Positions 1-8,909 are shown, counted from the stretch's first letter. The stretch: 64,000 nucleotides of DNA from Brucella anthropi_A (GCF_046630315.1 NZ_LQBD01000035.1:166520-230519), one strand, 5' to 3'. Notes: generated by a model from the sequence alone, not told the origin. Made by a program: numbers and translations.

Positions 1-1
1 A

Positions 2-796
2 TCTCAATTAGTCCGCCTGATCGGAATGCCTGACGCACCGAGGATAATCGACGTTCGCAGTGCCGACGATCTGGGGCGAGACCCGCGTGTCATTCCAGGC
101 GCAGTCAATCGAGACGCTCTTGCGGTCGAAACCTGGGCTGATGAGTTCCAAGGCAAACAAGTCATCATATATTGTCAGAAAGGCCAAAAGCTCTGTCAGG
201 GATCAGCTTCCTGGCTCAGACACAAGGCAATCGAAGCAGAGACGCTCGAAGGCGGCTATGAGGCTTGGATCGCTTCAAATGCTTCTGTGGTCAACCTTGA
301 ACGGTTACCAAACCGCGATCATCAGAACAGGACCGTATGGGTAACACGCGCACGCCCAAAGATTGACCGTATTGCCTGTCCATGGCTGATAAAGCGCTTC
401 ATCGATCCCGACGCGGTATTCCTGTTTGTTGGTGCCCAGGAAGTTCTTGAGGTAGCAGACAAATTTAACGCGACCCCTTTTGATGTCGAAGGGGTCTTCT
501 GGAGCCATCGCGGGGATTTGTGCACTTTCGACGTCATGATCGAAGAATTCGGGCTGAAAACGCCTTCGTTGGACAGACTGGCAACCATTGTACGAGGTGC
601 GGACACAGCGCGACTTGATCTGGCTCCACAGTGTTCAGGTCTGCTTGCGGCCTCACTCGGTCTGTCTCGAATGTTCAAGGATGATCTGGAGCAATTGAAC
701 GCGGGATTGTTGCTCTATGACGCATTTTATCGATGGGCGCGTGATGCTGTTGACGAAACCCATAATTGGCCATCTGGCAAGCCGGGAGGTCAATAA
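2..796 (+). CDS. chrB: Rhodanese/ChrB-domain chromate resistance protein, 5' partial
   Basis: The reading frame is open to the window edge; the first internal ATG is at 26, but rhodanese-like residues (QLVRLIG) precede it, so the true start is probably outside. The N-terminal ~95 residues form a rhodanese-like domain with an active-site-type Cys in the YCQKG loop. The rest matches the ChrB C-terminal domain (WVTRARPKIDRIACPWLIKRF, then a CxF segment and D-rich helices). ChrB proteins regulate or assist chromate efflux. The stop overlaps the ATG of chrA (TAATG), so the two are translationally coupled. Family identification is firm; whether it is a regulator or an accessory enzyme is inferred. 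Confidence 0.85.
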   Translation, partial: SQLVRLIGMPDAPRIIDVRSADDLGRDPRVIPGAVNRDALAVETWADEFQGKQVIIYCQKGQKLCQGSASWLRHKAIEAETLEGGYEAWIASNASVVNLERLPNRDHQNRTVWVTRARPKIDRIACPWLIKRFIDPDAVFLFVGAQEVLEVADKFNATPFDVEGVFWSHRGDLCTFDVMIEEFGLKTPSLDRLATIVRGADTARLDLAPQCSGLLAASLGLSRMFKDDLEQLNAGLLLYDAFYRWARDAVDETHNWPSGKPGGQ

Positions 797-2196
797 TGAA
801 CGCGTCTGTGAACCAATCCCGTATCCAAACGTCACCATCTGCTCCTGATCATGGAATTCCGTTAGGAGAGGCATTGCGTGTATGGGCGCGAGTGGCGGCA
901 CTGAGCTTCGGAGGACCCGCAGGCCAGATCGCGGTGATGCACCGAATTATCGTCGAGGAAAAGCGATGGATCGGGGAGGACCGATTTCTGCATGCCCTCA
1001 ACTACTGCATGCTTTTGCCAGGTCCGGAAGCGCATCAGCTTGCCATTTATATTGGCTGGCTTCTGCATAAAACCAGAGGTGGGCTGGTCGCTGGAATTCT
1101 CTTTGTCCTGCCAGGATTCCTGTCCATCCTGATTTTGAGTCTGACCTATGTGGCGTTCGGCCATGTGACAGCGATTGCAGGTTTCCTTTTTGGATTGAAA
1201 GCAGCCGTGCTGACAGTCGTGATCCAGGCTGTCCTGCGTATAGGACAAAGAACCCTCAGAAATAATGCGCTGATTGCCATTGCGGTCTCTGCGTTTCTAG
1301 CGATATTTCTGTTCAGTTTTCCTTTCCCGTTGATCGTAGCTATGGCGGGAACAATCGGCTTGATCACGGCACATTTTGGATCGACGAGCTTTCAAACAGG
1401 TGGTGGCCATAAGCGTGCGGTCAACGCTCTTGCAGACAAGGATTCGGTCATCGGAGAAAACACTCCGGACCACGCGACACCCAATCTGCGATGGTCGATC
1501 AGCATTTCTCTGGTGTTTTTGTCTTTGTGGCTCGGCCCGGTGCTCGCCTTTTATATCGGTCTGGGCCCGCAAAACGTCTTTTCCCAGATCGCAATTTTCT
1601 TCAGCAAAATGGCGATGGTCACGTTCGGAGGAGCCTATGCTGTTCTCTCTTACGTTGCTCAGGAAGCCGTCCAACGTTTTGGCTGGGTCACAGCAGGCGA
1701 AATGCTCGACGGTCTCGGCATGGCGGAAACGACGCCTGGACCGTTGATCCAAGTCGTTCAATTCGTCGGATTTCTCGGCGCTTATCGTTCTCCGGGCGAC
1801 CTGAATCCGTACGTAGCAGCAACATTGGCAGCTGTTCTGACCACATGGGTGACGTTTCTGCCCTGCTTTCTCTGGATATTCCTCGGTGCCCCATTCATCG
1901 AAACATTACGCGGGAACAAGGCAGTTTCGGCGGCGCTCACGGCCATAACCGCATCTGTCGTCGGCGTAATAATGAACCTTGCTATCTGGTTCGCCATGCA
2001 TGTGCTGTTTCAAGAGGTCGTGAAGCACCAGTATGACTGGATCGGCTTATGGAGTCCGGTTTGGGATACGTTGAATGTGCCAGCTCTCGTATTGACAATC
2101 GCCAGCCTCATCGCGGCATTCGTGCTTCGGATGAAAATGATCCCGCTGCTCTTGCTCAGTTCGTTAGCTGGGCTGGCTTGGTATCTCGTTGCGTAG
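796..2196 (+). CDS. chrA: Chromate transporter ChrA (CHR family, bidomain)
   Basis: A 466-residue polytopic membrane protein with two homologous halves, the usual size for long-chain CHR proteins. Both halves carry the family motifs: SFGGPAGQIAVMH near residue 38 with LPGPEAHQLA, and TFGGAYAVLSYVAQ with TTPGPLIQ in the second half. It exports chromate across the inner membrane. I chose the ATG at 796 because it overlaps the chrB stop and has GGGAGGT just upstream; an upstream in-frame start at 766 lies inside chrB. It forms an operon with the preceding chrB-like gene and is cargo of the island. Confidence 0.93.
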   Translation: MNASVNQSRIQTSPSAPDHGIPLGEALRVWARVAALSFGGPAGQIAVMHRIIVEEKRWIGEDRFLHALNYCMLLPGPEAHQLAIYIGWLLHKTRGGLVAGILFVLPGFLSILILSLTYVAFGHVTAIAGFLFGLKAAVLTVVIQAVLRIGQRTLRNNALIAIAVSAFLAIFLFSFPFPLIVAMAGTIGLITAHFGSTSFQTGGGHKRAVNALADKDSVIGENTPDHATPNLRWSISISLVFLSLWLGPVLAFYIGLGPQNVFSQIAIFFSKMAMVTFGGAYAVLSYVAQEAVQRFGWVTAGEMLDGLGMAETTPGPLIQVVQFVGFLGAYRSPGDLNPYVAATLAAVLTTWVTFLPCFLWIFLGAPFIETLRGNKAVSAALTAITASVVGVIMNLAIWFAMHVLFQEVVKHQYDWIGLWSPVWDTLNVPALVLTIASLIAAFVLRMKMIPLLLLSSLAGLAWYLVA

Positions 2197-2238
2197 TGCG
2201 AACAGTCCAAAGAGTGCTGTAGGTTCAAAAGATTTCGC

Positions 2239-2256
2239 GCAGGTCATACGACCTGC
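2239..2256. terminator. Perfect stem-loop after chrA, no T-run
   Basis: GCAGGTC-ATAC-GACCTGC is a perfect 7-bp stem with a 4-nt loop, 43 nt after the chrA stop. No T-tract follows, so it may be a transcript-end or processing hairpin rather than a classical intrinsic terminator. Confidence 0.35.
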
Positions 2257-2350
2257 AAACCGCGCGTTCGTGTGAGTTCTTTAAGCTCGATAGTACCTAA
2301 TGCCAGCCCATCGGATGCTGATTTGCGCTTTGGGAAAACTGCCAAATCAA

Positions 2351-2545
2351 TCAATCATTTTCTTCCAAAGGGCCGCCCCTCGACAAAAACTCTGTCGGAT
2401 TGCCCGCTTTTACGTCGCCAAGAAATTTTATCTCGAATCTCCTGTTGCCGACGCGAAATGTTTGAGGGCCTTCTTTTTCCACGATGGCGAGTAATTCGGT
2501 CAAACGCTCACTAGGCTTAACGTCGAGTAGCTTTTCGTTCGCCAT
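2351..2545 (-). CDS. Small protein, antitoxin candidate divergent to PIN toxin
   Basis: 64 residues, preceded on the minus strand by GGAG about 9 nt before ATG, which supports real translation. The C-terminal end (PTEFLSRGGPLEEND) resembles the tail of Phd/YefM-type antitoxins, where a toxin-binding segment follows the DNA-binding fold; the N-terminal part (ERLTELLAIVEKEG, then a short beta-rich stretch) fits a shrunken Phd fold. It is transcribed away from the PIN-domain gene at 2676, 130 bp apart, whereas VapBC antitoxins usually precede the toxin on the same strand. Function as an antitoxin is inferred from tail resemblance and position only. Confidence 0.5.
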   Translation of the reverse strand: MANEKLLDVKPSERLTELLAIVEKEGPQTFRVGNRRFEIKFLGDVKAGNPTEFLSRGGPLEEND

Positions 2546-2675
2546 TAACTAATCTCCATGCGGAATACAGCCCACTTATTTCGCGAGCTGCTAATATTCA
2601 CCCAATTAATTATTTACGAAATCACTTCGAATTGGCCTTAAATTCTGGTGATCCCGTGGGAATTCAGAGTGTCCA

Positions 2676-3212
2676 ATGACCCAATCGCCACGCATTCTAT
2701 TGGACACCTGCGTGATTTCCCAGTTCACGTACAAGAATCCTTCTGAGCACCTTATCACGTGGCTCAGGACATTTCCGGAAGATTCTTTAGCGATTTCAGT
2801 GGCAACCGTCGCAGAAATTCAAAAAGGCATAGAGAATTTAAGGGCTGCTAATTCACCTCGCGTTCAAGCATTTGAGACCTGGCTTGATGAACTTTTGACC
2901 ACAGACATCAACTGCATTCCGCAGTGTACGAAAGTGGCAAGACTTCAAGGTAAAATGGTTTCTGTACCCGCCCTGAAGAATCTTTGGGTTCCAGACCCAA
3001 ATGCAAAATCGCCAAAATATGGACAGGATCTGCTCATCGCGGCCACCAGCATCTGTCACAACCTTCCAATTGCAACGATGAATATCAAAGATTTTGAAGC
3101 CATTCACGAGCACTTCCGTTTACCCGGATTAATTGATCCAAGCACCTCCGTCTGGCATGTGTCACAGCAAAGCCCTGTTCCATCGTCATCTGACGACCAA
3201 TTTATGGCCTGA
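2676..3212 (+). CDS. PIN-domain ribonuclease, VapC-like toxin
   Basis: 178 residues beginning RILLDTCVISQF, the PIN-domain first strand with the metal-binding Asp (residue 10). ATVAEIQKGI supplies the conserved Glu, and YGQDLLIAATSI followed by ATMNIKDFE supplies the C-terminal acidic residues. PIN toxins cleave RNA, often tRNA, with Mg2+. It is slightly longer than a typical VapC (about 130-145 residues), with a polar C-terminal tail. The only candidate partner is the divergent small gene at 2351-2545. Confidence 0.8.
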   Translation: MTQSPRILLDTCVISQFTYKNPSEHLITWLRTFPEDSLAISVATVAEIQKGIENLRAANSPRVQAFETWLDELLTTDINCIPQCTKVARLQGKMVSVPALKNLWVPDPNAKSPKYGQDLLIAATSICHNLPIATMNIKDFEAIHEHFRLPGLIDPSTSVWHVSQQSPVPSSSDDQFMA

Positions 3213-3242
3213 CGTAACTAAGGTTTCCCTTACTCAGGATAT

Positions 3243-3409
3243 ATGGAAACAGTAGAAGCATAGCTGCACTCACAGCACTCGCCCAATCGCCACGGCTCGA
3301 CACCTTTCTATCGTTGGTGAAACATGAGCCCGATGGTCTTCCTGTCGGAGAACTCGCTCGGATGTTGGATGTTCCGCAGAACACAGTGTCTGCACACCTC
3401 GCGAAATGA
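3243..3409 (+). pseudogene. ArsR-family regulator remnant, frameshifted and truncated
   Basis: An ATG with AGGA upstream opens METVEA and then hits TAG. Shifting frame by one nucleotide near 3260 continues IAALTALAQSPRLD, then LVKHEPDGLPVGELAR and VPQNTVSAHLA, a clear ArsR winged-helix recognition region, before TGA at 3407-3409. The wing and dimerisation helix are not recognisable downstream. A single-base deletion plus a nonsense or rearrangement event explains this. It may be the relic of an arsenic or other metal-resistance cluster; no ars genes are nearby. Confidence 0.75.
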
Positions 3410-3724
3410 ATAATCCTTCCTTCCGTCATCATACTTTTCTGTATCAGCCGTCTTCGCGAAGAAAGCATCCGTAAAGCTTGAAAGTCCCTGTCAGATCCAG
3501 AATGCAAATTCATTCAGGTCGCCGAAAATTTCCAGTTGACTCCTGAAGTTTGTTCACTCTATGTTCACATCATGAAACACGCGCTCGCCCATTCCCCATT
3601 GCTGACTATGCTCTCTGTTGAGCTTGTCGCCCGTGTGCGTCGAATACGTAGCTTCTGAGTTTTTGAACCCCGCAGTTCATAGGCGGCGTAAGTTCATCCG
3701 CCATACTCAGAGGAACTCTTTTCA
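3410..3724. other. Intergenic; eroded sequence plus promoter region of next cassette
   Basis: No supported ORF. The first part is probably decayed arsR 3' sequence. The last bases carry GAGGAA about 11 nt before the ATG at 3725. Confidence 0.4.
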
Positions 3725-4321
3725 ATGTTCCAATCCATTACCGACCGTCTTCTCGCGGACGTCCGACTGAACGCGTCTGCTTATAAATTCCCACCGTCGC
3801 AGGTTCTGAAGTGCCATGGCGAACCACTTTTCCGTTCGCAACAAGCACGCAATCTGGCATGCCTTTTTGACCTGTCTCCTAACGTAGTTTCCTGGACTTG
3901 TTTGCCGGTACTACTTAGGTTTGGAGACGGTTTTCATATTCCGGATTTTGCAGTCCAACGAAACGACGGCGATTATCTAGTTGATGCGGCACGAACACCA
4001 GAATGGGCAATCGAAGCCGCCGAAACTGATGGCTGGCACTACGACTGCGTCAGTTACAAGCACGACGACAATGCTGTGCTCATCGCAAACGCCATTGATT
4101 TGCTACCTTATGCGCGAACCTCGACTGTTTCGCTTTCTGACCGCCTGCGCCTGCTGACCGTTCTTGACGACGATGGCCCTCTTCCACTTAAGCATTGTGT
4201 TCAACTCCTCCGAAATACAGGCGAACCAATGGCGACAATCGCCGCGCTCTATTTCTCTGGTGAAATCGTATTCGATTTAACCAAGAGGATAGCTCCGGAA
4301 ACACGCGTTTCCAGAACCTAA
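3725..4321 (+). CDS. TnsA-like / restriction-endonuclease-fold protein, unknown role
   Basis: 198 residues. Residues ~40-90 follow the TnsA pattern: ARNLACLFDLSPNVVSW, an aromatic strand, then HIPDFAVQ with D74, a turn, and YLVDA. In TnsA and related PD-(D/E)xK nucleases the last strand would end in a catalytic Lys; here the position is Ala (LVDAAR), and no upstream catalytic Glu is obvious. The C-terminal ~60 residues look helical, compatible with a winged-helix tail. It starts a same-strand cassette with the genes at 4387 and 4797. It may be a catalytically dead nuclease-fold DNA-binding protein. Family placement is inferred from motif spacing. Confidence 0.55.
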   Translation: MFQSITDRLLADVRLNASAYKFPPSQVLKCHGEPLFRSQQARNLACLFDLSPNVVSWTCLPVLLRFGDGFHIPDFAVQRNDGDYLVDAARTPEWAIEAAETDGWHYDCVSYKHDDNAVLIANAIDLLPYARTSTVSLSDRLRLLTVLDDDGPLPLKHCVQLLRNTGEPMATIAALYFSGEIVFDLTKRIAPETRVSRT

Positions 4322-4386
4322 TTCACCTCCACAATCCTAAATGATGCAAATCGGCGTTTACGCGCCCGATGATGAGGAGTCTTACG

Positions 4387-4701
4387 ATGAATAGCCAAAA
4401 TTATCTGAACGACATGATCAGCAAACTCCACCAATTGATCGATGATCTGAAGATGCTCCGAGATAGCAAAAAGCCAGATCATGAAATTCTCGATGACAGT
4501 CCCACGCTATATGACTGGAACCAGACTACTCGACCTGCGGCATGTCTAGAAGGACTGGTTCAGGAACATCCTTTGCTTGGTCGCAACAGGCTCATCATCA
4601 CGAGCGATCTCTACTATCTCGACCCTGAAATGCGGTTCGCACGCACACTTTCCAGATTCTATCGGCTTGGCAATCCAGCCAGGTTCAGAAACCAACATTA
4701 A
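4387..4701 (+). CDS. Conserved small protein (possible DUF6634 family)
   Basis: 104 residues, predicted helical N terminus (NDMISKLHQLIDDLKML), then a W- and P-containing middle and a C-terminal FARTLSRFYRLGNPA motif. I recall this ending from a family of small rhizobial proteins labelled DUF6634; that assignment is from memory and moderate. The ATG at 4387 follows GATGAGGAG with good spacing, so I prefer it to the ATG at 4369. It sits between the nuclease-fold gene and the AAA+ metalloprotease gene with short gaps, so the three are probably co-transcribed. No function is known. Confidence 0.6.
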   Translation: MNSQNYLNDMISKLHQLIDDLKMLRDSKKPDHEILDDSPTLYDWNQTTRPAACLEGLVQEHPLLGRNRLIITSDLYYLDPEMRFARTLSRFYRLGNPARFRNQH

Positions 4702-4796
4702 ATCGATGAGGGCAACATCAATGAAACTGATCCGAATATCAAATCGCTACTGCCGGTCTTCCCTTCTCCTACTTCCACCCAGTGCGAGTAAACAGA

Positions 4797-6743
4797 ATGA
4801 AGTATTTCCAACGAACACAAGACAGCTTGGCCCTGGAGCTGGCTCGGGCACACGTCACTAGGCAAATTCGAAAACACGACCTTCATCAATTTCTAGCAGG
4901 ACGAGTGTGCACTCTTGCTATCATTATTGATCACCAAGAAGATCTGGAATTCTACGAACGCGCGCTTACTGAGATCAAACACTACTGTGCAGGCCCGCGC
5001 TCCCAAAGGATCATCACAATCGACGAAAAGCAGGCGCAACGCCAAAAGCGGTTAAAGCGACCAACCGAGGAATTTTCGTGGGCAAGGCAAACCGTCTTCT
5101 TGACGCACAATGAGTTATCATTGCCTGAACACGTATCGGCAACAGCAGAATACGTTGTTCCCATTAAAACCGACGTATCACTTTGCGAAGCCGTTGCTCG
5201 GGATTTTCAGTACACTAAAATTGAACTTTCGAAAATCGATGAGCTTCGTGACGTTTCCCTGAGCCGCATCGTGACGTTTATCACGCAAAATTGGACTGAG
5301 GCGGAAATCAAAAAGAAGCTTCATCAATTCGCTTCCGCCACAAAGATTTCTCAAGAATGCCATGTCACAGATATCAATTTAGACAATCTAGTTGGATACG
5401 GCCAGGCTGCTATCTGGGGTAAGCTTCTAGCCAGCGATCTTAGTCTTTACCGTGCCGGTCATTTACCTTGGTCAGATATTGATCGGGGAATCCTTCTCAG
5501 CGGTCCGCCAGGTGTGGGAAAGACCCTCTTTGCTCGTGCGCTGGCCAACACATGCAACATTCCACTGTACGCGCATTCACTTGCTCGCTGGCAATCGCAA
5601 GGCAGTCTGAATGATCTGCTGCAAGCTATGCAGTCGGCTTTCGAAGAAGCCAGAAAAAACGCTCCGGCAATTCTCTTTCTAGACGAGATCGATAGCTTCG
5701 GTAATCGAGCTAATCTATCGGGACATAACGCGAATTATGGGCGGCAAGTCATCAATGGACTGCTCGAACACCTTGATGGAGTCAGTAACAGAGAAGGTGT
5801 TTTCGTTATTGCGGCAACAAACATGCCAGACTTAATTGACCCTGCAATCACGCGTTCCGGGCGCATCGAACATCATGTGTCGATCACACTACCCGAACCC
5901 GTTGAACGTGAAGGGATTCTTCGATTTCACCTCGGTCGTGATCTCGAAGGAGATGATATCTCGGACATTGCGGAGAGTTTGACCGAGGCATCTGGAGCAG
6001 ATATCGCAAAGTTTGTGCGTCAAGCTCGACATATCGCGCGTTTGGAAAAACGGCCTTTGGCGCTGTCCGATTTGCTGAGATTAAAACCAGCTACTACACC
6101 CCTTCAGCCTGACGACATTCACCGTATTGCTGTTCACGAAGCTGGACATGTCGTCGTCGCTCACGCCCTTTCGGAAAGCCTCGACATGGTGCCGGTTTCG
6201 GTAATGATCAATCGCGGAGTCCAAAGCGGAACCGCTCGTCTGGGCGGCGTCAAAATGCGTAATACAGAGCCTAAGATTGTCAAATTACGAGAAAATTACG
6301 ACGCCGAGATTTGCAGCTATCTAGGTGGCCTGGCGGCCGAACAGGTTATTCTTGGAGCTCATTCCGATGGCGGTGGAGGAGTAGCTGGGTCAGATATTTC
6401 GAAAGCGACCGAGATTGCCATCAGGATGGAAGTTTCGTTCGGTCTGGGGGAAAATCTAACATTCTGGGCCAGCCATGACGAGTGCAAGCCCGACTTTGTA
6501 AAATGCAATCCGCGACTGCAGGCCCTTGTCGATAAGACTCTTCAATCCTGTTTTGCCAAGGCATGCGAGATCATCGAAGCTAAACAAGACTTCTTGTTAT
6601 CTGTCTCAGCTATTCTGGAAAGAAACGGTGAAATCAAAGAGGATGAGCTTTTGACGGTTTTGTCTGGTTCCGGCACAGACCTTCAGCCTGAACAGCTAAG
6701 ATCCAATTATATCGACAATTACCCCGGCTTCTCCGAACATTAG
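4797..6743 (+). CDS. Soluble FtsH-like AAA+ metalloprotease
   Basis: About 648 residues. A ~200-residue N-terminal domain I do not recognise replaces the two transmembrane helices of FtsH. A AAA+ domain follows, with Walker A GPPGVGKT at ~236-243, Walker B LFLDEID (D296, E297) and SRH-type ATNMPDLIDPAITRSGR. The M41-type peptidase domain has HEAGH at ~447-451 and a downstream SDISKATEIA that can give the third zinc ligand. All catalytic residues of an FtsH protease are present, but no membrane segment, so it should be a cytosolic ATP-dependent protease. ATG at 4797 is preferred; GTG at 4782 is an alternative. The 3' end overlaps the convergent deaminase gene by 48 bp. Confidence 0.82.
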   Translation: MKYFQRTQDSLALELARAHVTRQIRKHDLHQFLAGRVCTLAIIIDHQEDLEFYERALTEIKHYCAGPRSQRIITIDEKQAQRQKRLKRPTEEFSWARQTVFLTHNELSLPEHVSATAEYVVPIKTDVSLCEAVARDFQYTKIELSKIDELRDVSLSRIVTFITQNWTEAEIKKKLHQFASATKISQECHVTDINLDNLVGYGQAAIWGKLLASDLSLYRAGHLPWSDIDRGILLSGPPGVGKTLFARALANTCNIPLYAHSLARWQSQGSLNDLLQAMQSAFEEARKNAPAILFLDEIDSFGNRANLSGHNANYGRQVINGLLEHLDGVSNREGVFVIAATNMPDLIDPAITRSGRIEHHVSITLPEPVEREGILRFHLGRDLEGDDISDIAESLTEASGADIAKFVRQARHIARLEKRPLALSDLLRLKPATTPLQPDDIHRIAVHEAGHVVVAHALSESLDMVPVSVMINRGVQSGTARLGGVKMRNTEPKIVKLRENYDAEICSYLGGLAAEQVILGAHSDGGGGVAGSDISKATEIAIRMEVSFGLGENLTFWASHDECKPDFVKCNPRLQALVDKTLQSCFAKACEIIEAKQDFLLSVSAILERNGEIKEDELLTVLSGSGTDLQPEQLRSNYIDNYPGFSEH

Positions 6744-7166
6744 ACGAGCTTCGTCAAAGGCTTCCTTCCATCTCGGTGAATCAGAGATATGGTCAGTCAC
6801 GACGCGAATAATTCCGCTTTGTATAATTAACCCGGCACAGGTAGCGCAAGGATGCAGAGGACTTACATAAAGGGTGCAGCCCGTTAATGATTGAGCCGCA
6901 GATATAATTGCATTGGCCTCAGCATGCACAACTCTCAATAGCTTTCGACGACGATCTTTGTATATTTCTGGATCGTCGTCACAGCGTCTTGGAAAACCAT
7001 TCCAACCTTTTGATGCGATAGTACCGTCCGGACGTAATATGCATGCGCCTACTTGCCTATCAGTATCCTTCGACATCGTCGCTGACAGTTGTGCTTCCTT
7101 CAAACCATATTCATCCCATCGTTTGCTTTTCAATGCGAACTCCGAATCCAATAAAAGTGGTAGCAT
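6696..7166 (-). CDS. dCMP deaminase-like (CDA-family) zinc deaminase
   Basis: Carries the deaminase zinc motifs: HAEANAI (His ligand and catalytic Glu) and PLHPCATCAGLI (two Cys ligands). The N-terminal segment ATMSKDTDRQVGACI and GWNGFPR matches deoxycytidylate deaminases, which convert dCMP to dUMP for thymidylate synthesis. Start: ATG at 7166 has a GAAGG/GGGA region upstream and begins at the usual place; the frame extends to an ATG at 7205 with a weaker ribosome site. It overlaps the tail of the AAA+ protease gene convergently. Deaminases of this group occur in phages and islands, sometimes in nucleotide-depletion defence, but no partner supports that here. Confidence 0.8.
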   Translation of the reverse strand: MLPLLLDSEFALKSKRWDEYGLKEAQLSATMSKDTDRQVGACILRPDGTIASKGWNGFPRRCDDDPEIYKDRRRKLLRVVHAEANAIISAAQSLTGCTLYVSPLHPCATCAGLIIQSGIIRVVTDHISDSPRWKEAFDEARLMFGEAGVIVDIIGS

Positions 7167-7379
7167 TCCCAATGGCCTTCTATGGTCAAACCAGCATGAA
7201 ACCACTAATAGCTCTTATCTGTTAAGATGAATACAGAGATCGCAACAAAGTTCATTCTGCTCCAATAGTTATTCTGAATATGCTTCCAAGCCTATTCATC
7301 GAAACACTGTTACCACACACAAAGACGCCTGATGCTGGCTATAATCAATCATTTCCCAGCTCATAACCCAGGAATCAGT

Positions 7380-7838
7380 ATGCAGAAATTTTTACTTCGT
7401 CGACTTGAATTGAGCGATATGGATTGCGCCGCTATCGTTCACCGTGCTGCGTTTGATGACCGGTTGCCCTGGTTGGCTGGACTGCATACTCCAGCTGAAG
7501 ATCAGTGGTTTTACCGGGAGCGTGTTTTTAACGCCTGCTCGGTGTGGGGAGCGTTCGAGAATGATGAACTGGTGGGTATTATCGCTTTCCGCGATGGCTG
7601 GATCGACCAGCTTTATATCCTGCCAACGGCGCAAGGAAAAGGCATTGGAACCGCCCTGCTTCAGATTGCAAAGTCAGAAGCTGTCGAACTATCTCTTTGG
7701 ACTTTTCAACGTAATGACGCGGCACGACGCTTCTATGAAAAGCATGGATTTGTCGTAGTCAAAGAAACTGACGGGTCGGACAATGAAGAGCGCGAACCAG
7801 ATGTCCTCTATTCGTTGCACCCTTCATCGGGACAATAG
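7380..7838 (+). CDS. GNAT-family N-acetyltransferase
   Basis: 152 residues. QLYILPTAQGKGIGTALLQIA is the acetyl-CoA pyrophosphate-binding motif A (Q/R-x-x-G-x-G/A), followed by NDAARRFYEKHGF, motif B. ATG at 7380 has AGGA 6 nt upstream; an in-frame ATG at 7332 lacks a site. Substrate cannot be inferred. One of four GNAT genes in the island. Confidence 0.85.
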   Translation: MQKFLLRRLELSDMDCAAIVHRAAFDDRLPWLAGLHTPAEDQWFYRERVFNACSVWGAFENDELVGIIAFRDGWIDQLYILPTAQGKGIGTALLQIAKSEAVELSLWTFQRNDAARRFYEKHGFVVVKETDGSDNEEREPDVLYSLHPSSGQ

Positions 7839-7893
7839 TAATGTTCTGGCCGGGAAAACAGGGCGTGATCAAGCGACAACTTCAGAACTTCTG

Positions 7894-8364
7894 CTAACTC
7901 TTCTGAATGGTACTGCCTGCTTTTTGAGCCGCAACTCGGTGATCAATACGCTCTATAAATCGATAAGCCCGAGCAATAGGATCTCCCAAATACTGACCGG
8001 GACCAAGCATCTTACGTTCGTTCAAGTCGTCCGTATCAAGAAGGTCGAAATCCACCTTTTCAAGACAGCCGTTCCATCCATCTGAATATCGCTTCGACCA
8101 AGCGCGTGTAAGGTACTGTAGAAGGCGAATTCGGTCGGAATAGCCATGATAATCAAATGCTATCCTTCCGTTCGTCACAAAGACATGGTTTCCAGCGAAC
8201 CCTTCGCCGGGAATTAACCGCTCGGCATAAAAGCCTGAAAGCGGGGGACGGAGAAGATAAACGCCTGCGAGGATATGACATGCACCATTACCGAAGAATA
8301 CGCGGTCGGGTAACGCCCATCTGCGCTGGGGATCACGTTTTATGCCGGGCTTGAGCTTGTACAT
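7894..8364 (-). CDS. Conserved hypothetical protein
   Basis: 156 residues with aromatic and charged clusters: ALPDRVFFGNGACHILAGVYLL, a GFAGNHVFVTNGRIAFDYHGY stretch and a C-terminal helix-rich segment (DPIARAYRFIERIDH). The composition looks like a real soluble protein. I recognise no fold with certainty. It lies convergent with the GNAT gene at 7380 and divergent from the ASCH-like gene at 8459. Confidence 0.6.
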   Translation of the reverse strand: MYKLKPGIKRDPQRRWALPDRVFFGNGACHILAGVYLLRPPLSGFYAERLIPGEGFAGNHVFVTNGRIAFDYHGYSDRIRLLQYLTRAWSKRYSDGWNGCLEKVDFDLLDTDDLNERKMLGPGQYLGDPIARAYRFIERIDHRVAAQKAGSTIQKS

Positions 8365-8458
8365 TATTCGATTTTATGCTCGCATCACCGTGAAAGGAAG
8401 CCCAATACAACTCAAATAGATACGAACAATTCTTTACTTTGATTGCGCTACGATCAGT

Positions 8459-8845
8459 TTGACCAGCCCAGAGGAGGAAGCGATAAAAGCCCTGTCTATT
8501 GTCCGCCCTAGCGGACAGCGTATTGCATCAGGTGAGAAAACACTCGAAGTTCGCCGCTGGAGTCCGAATTTAACGCCATTCGAAGATTTGCTGATCGTCG
8601 AGAACGGGCGCTTTCTTCATCAGGAACATGATGAAGATTACGACGGCATTCCTGTTGCAGTTGTTAAGGTGAAAGCTGTTCGTCCGTTCACGCTTTCAGA
8701 TATGGAAGCGGCTTGCGCTTCTTATTTTGAAGATGGATGGCTGGCATGGGAACTCATCAGTGTGCGCCCAATACAAACAACCGACCGTATTCTCGCGGCG
8801 CGTGGTATCTACAATGTTGATTGGCAGTCACCAGACAATTTTTAA
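8459..8845 (+). CDS. ASCH-domain-like protein
   Basis: About 128 residues. ALSIVRPSGQRIASGEKTLEVRRW is the signature start of ASCH/PUA-like domains (sequence-specific RNA or modified-base binding), and PVAVVKVKAVRPFTLSDM supplies the following strands. The start is uncertain: TTG at 8459 gives the longest frame but has no ribosome site. A strong GAGGAGG lies at ~8471, inside the frame, with no standard start codon at the right distance, so the 5' end may be mutated or begin at a rare codon. Role unknown. Confidence 0.65.
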   Translation: MTSPEEEAIKALSIVRPSGQRIASGEKTLEVRRWSPNLTPFEDLLIVENGRFLHQEHDEDYDGIPVAVVKVKAVRPFTLSDMEAACASYFEDGWLAWELISVRPIQTTDRILAARGIYNVDWQSPDNF

Positions 8846-8909
8846 CAGTCGTTACGCGGCGGGTTCCCACAGGGATAAACTCTCAGCCAAACCGACAGTG
8901 AAGAAACGA

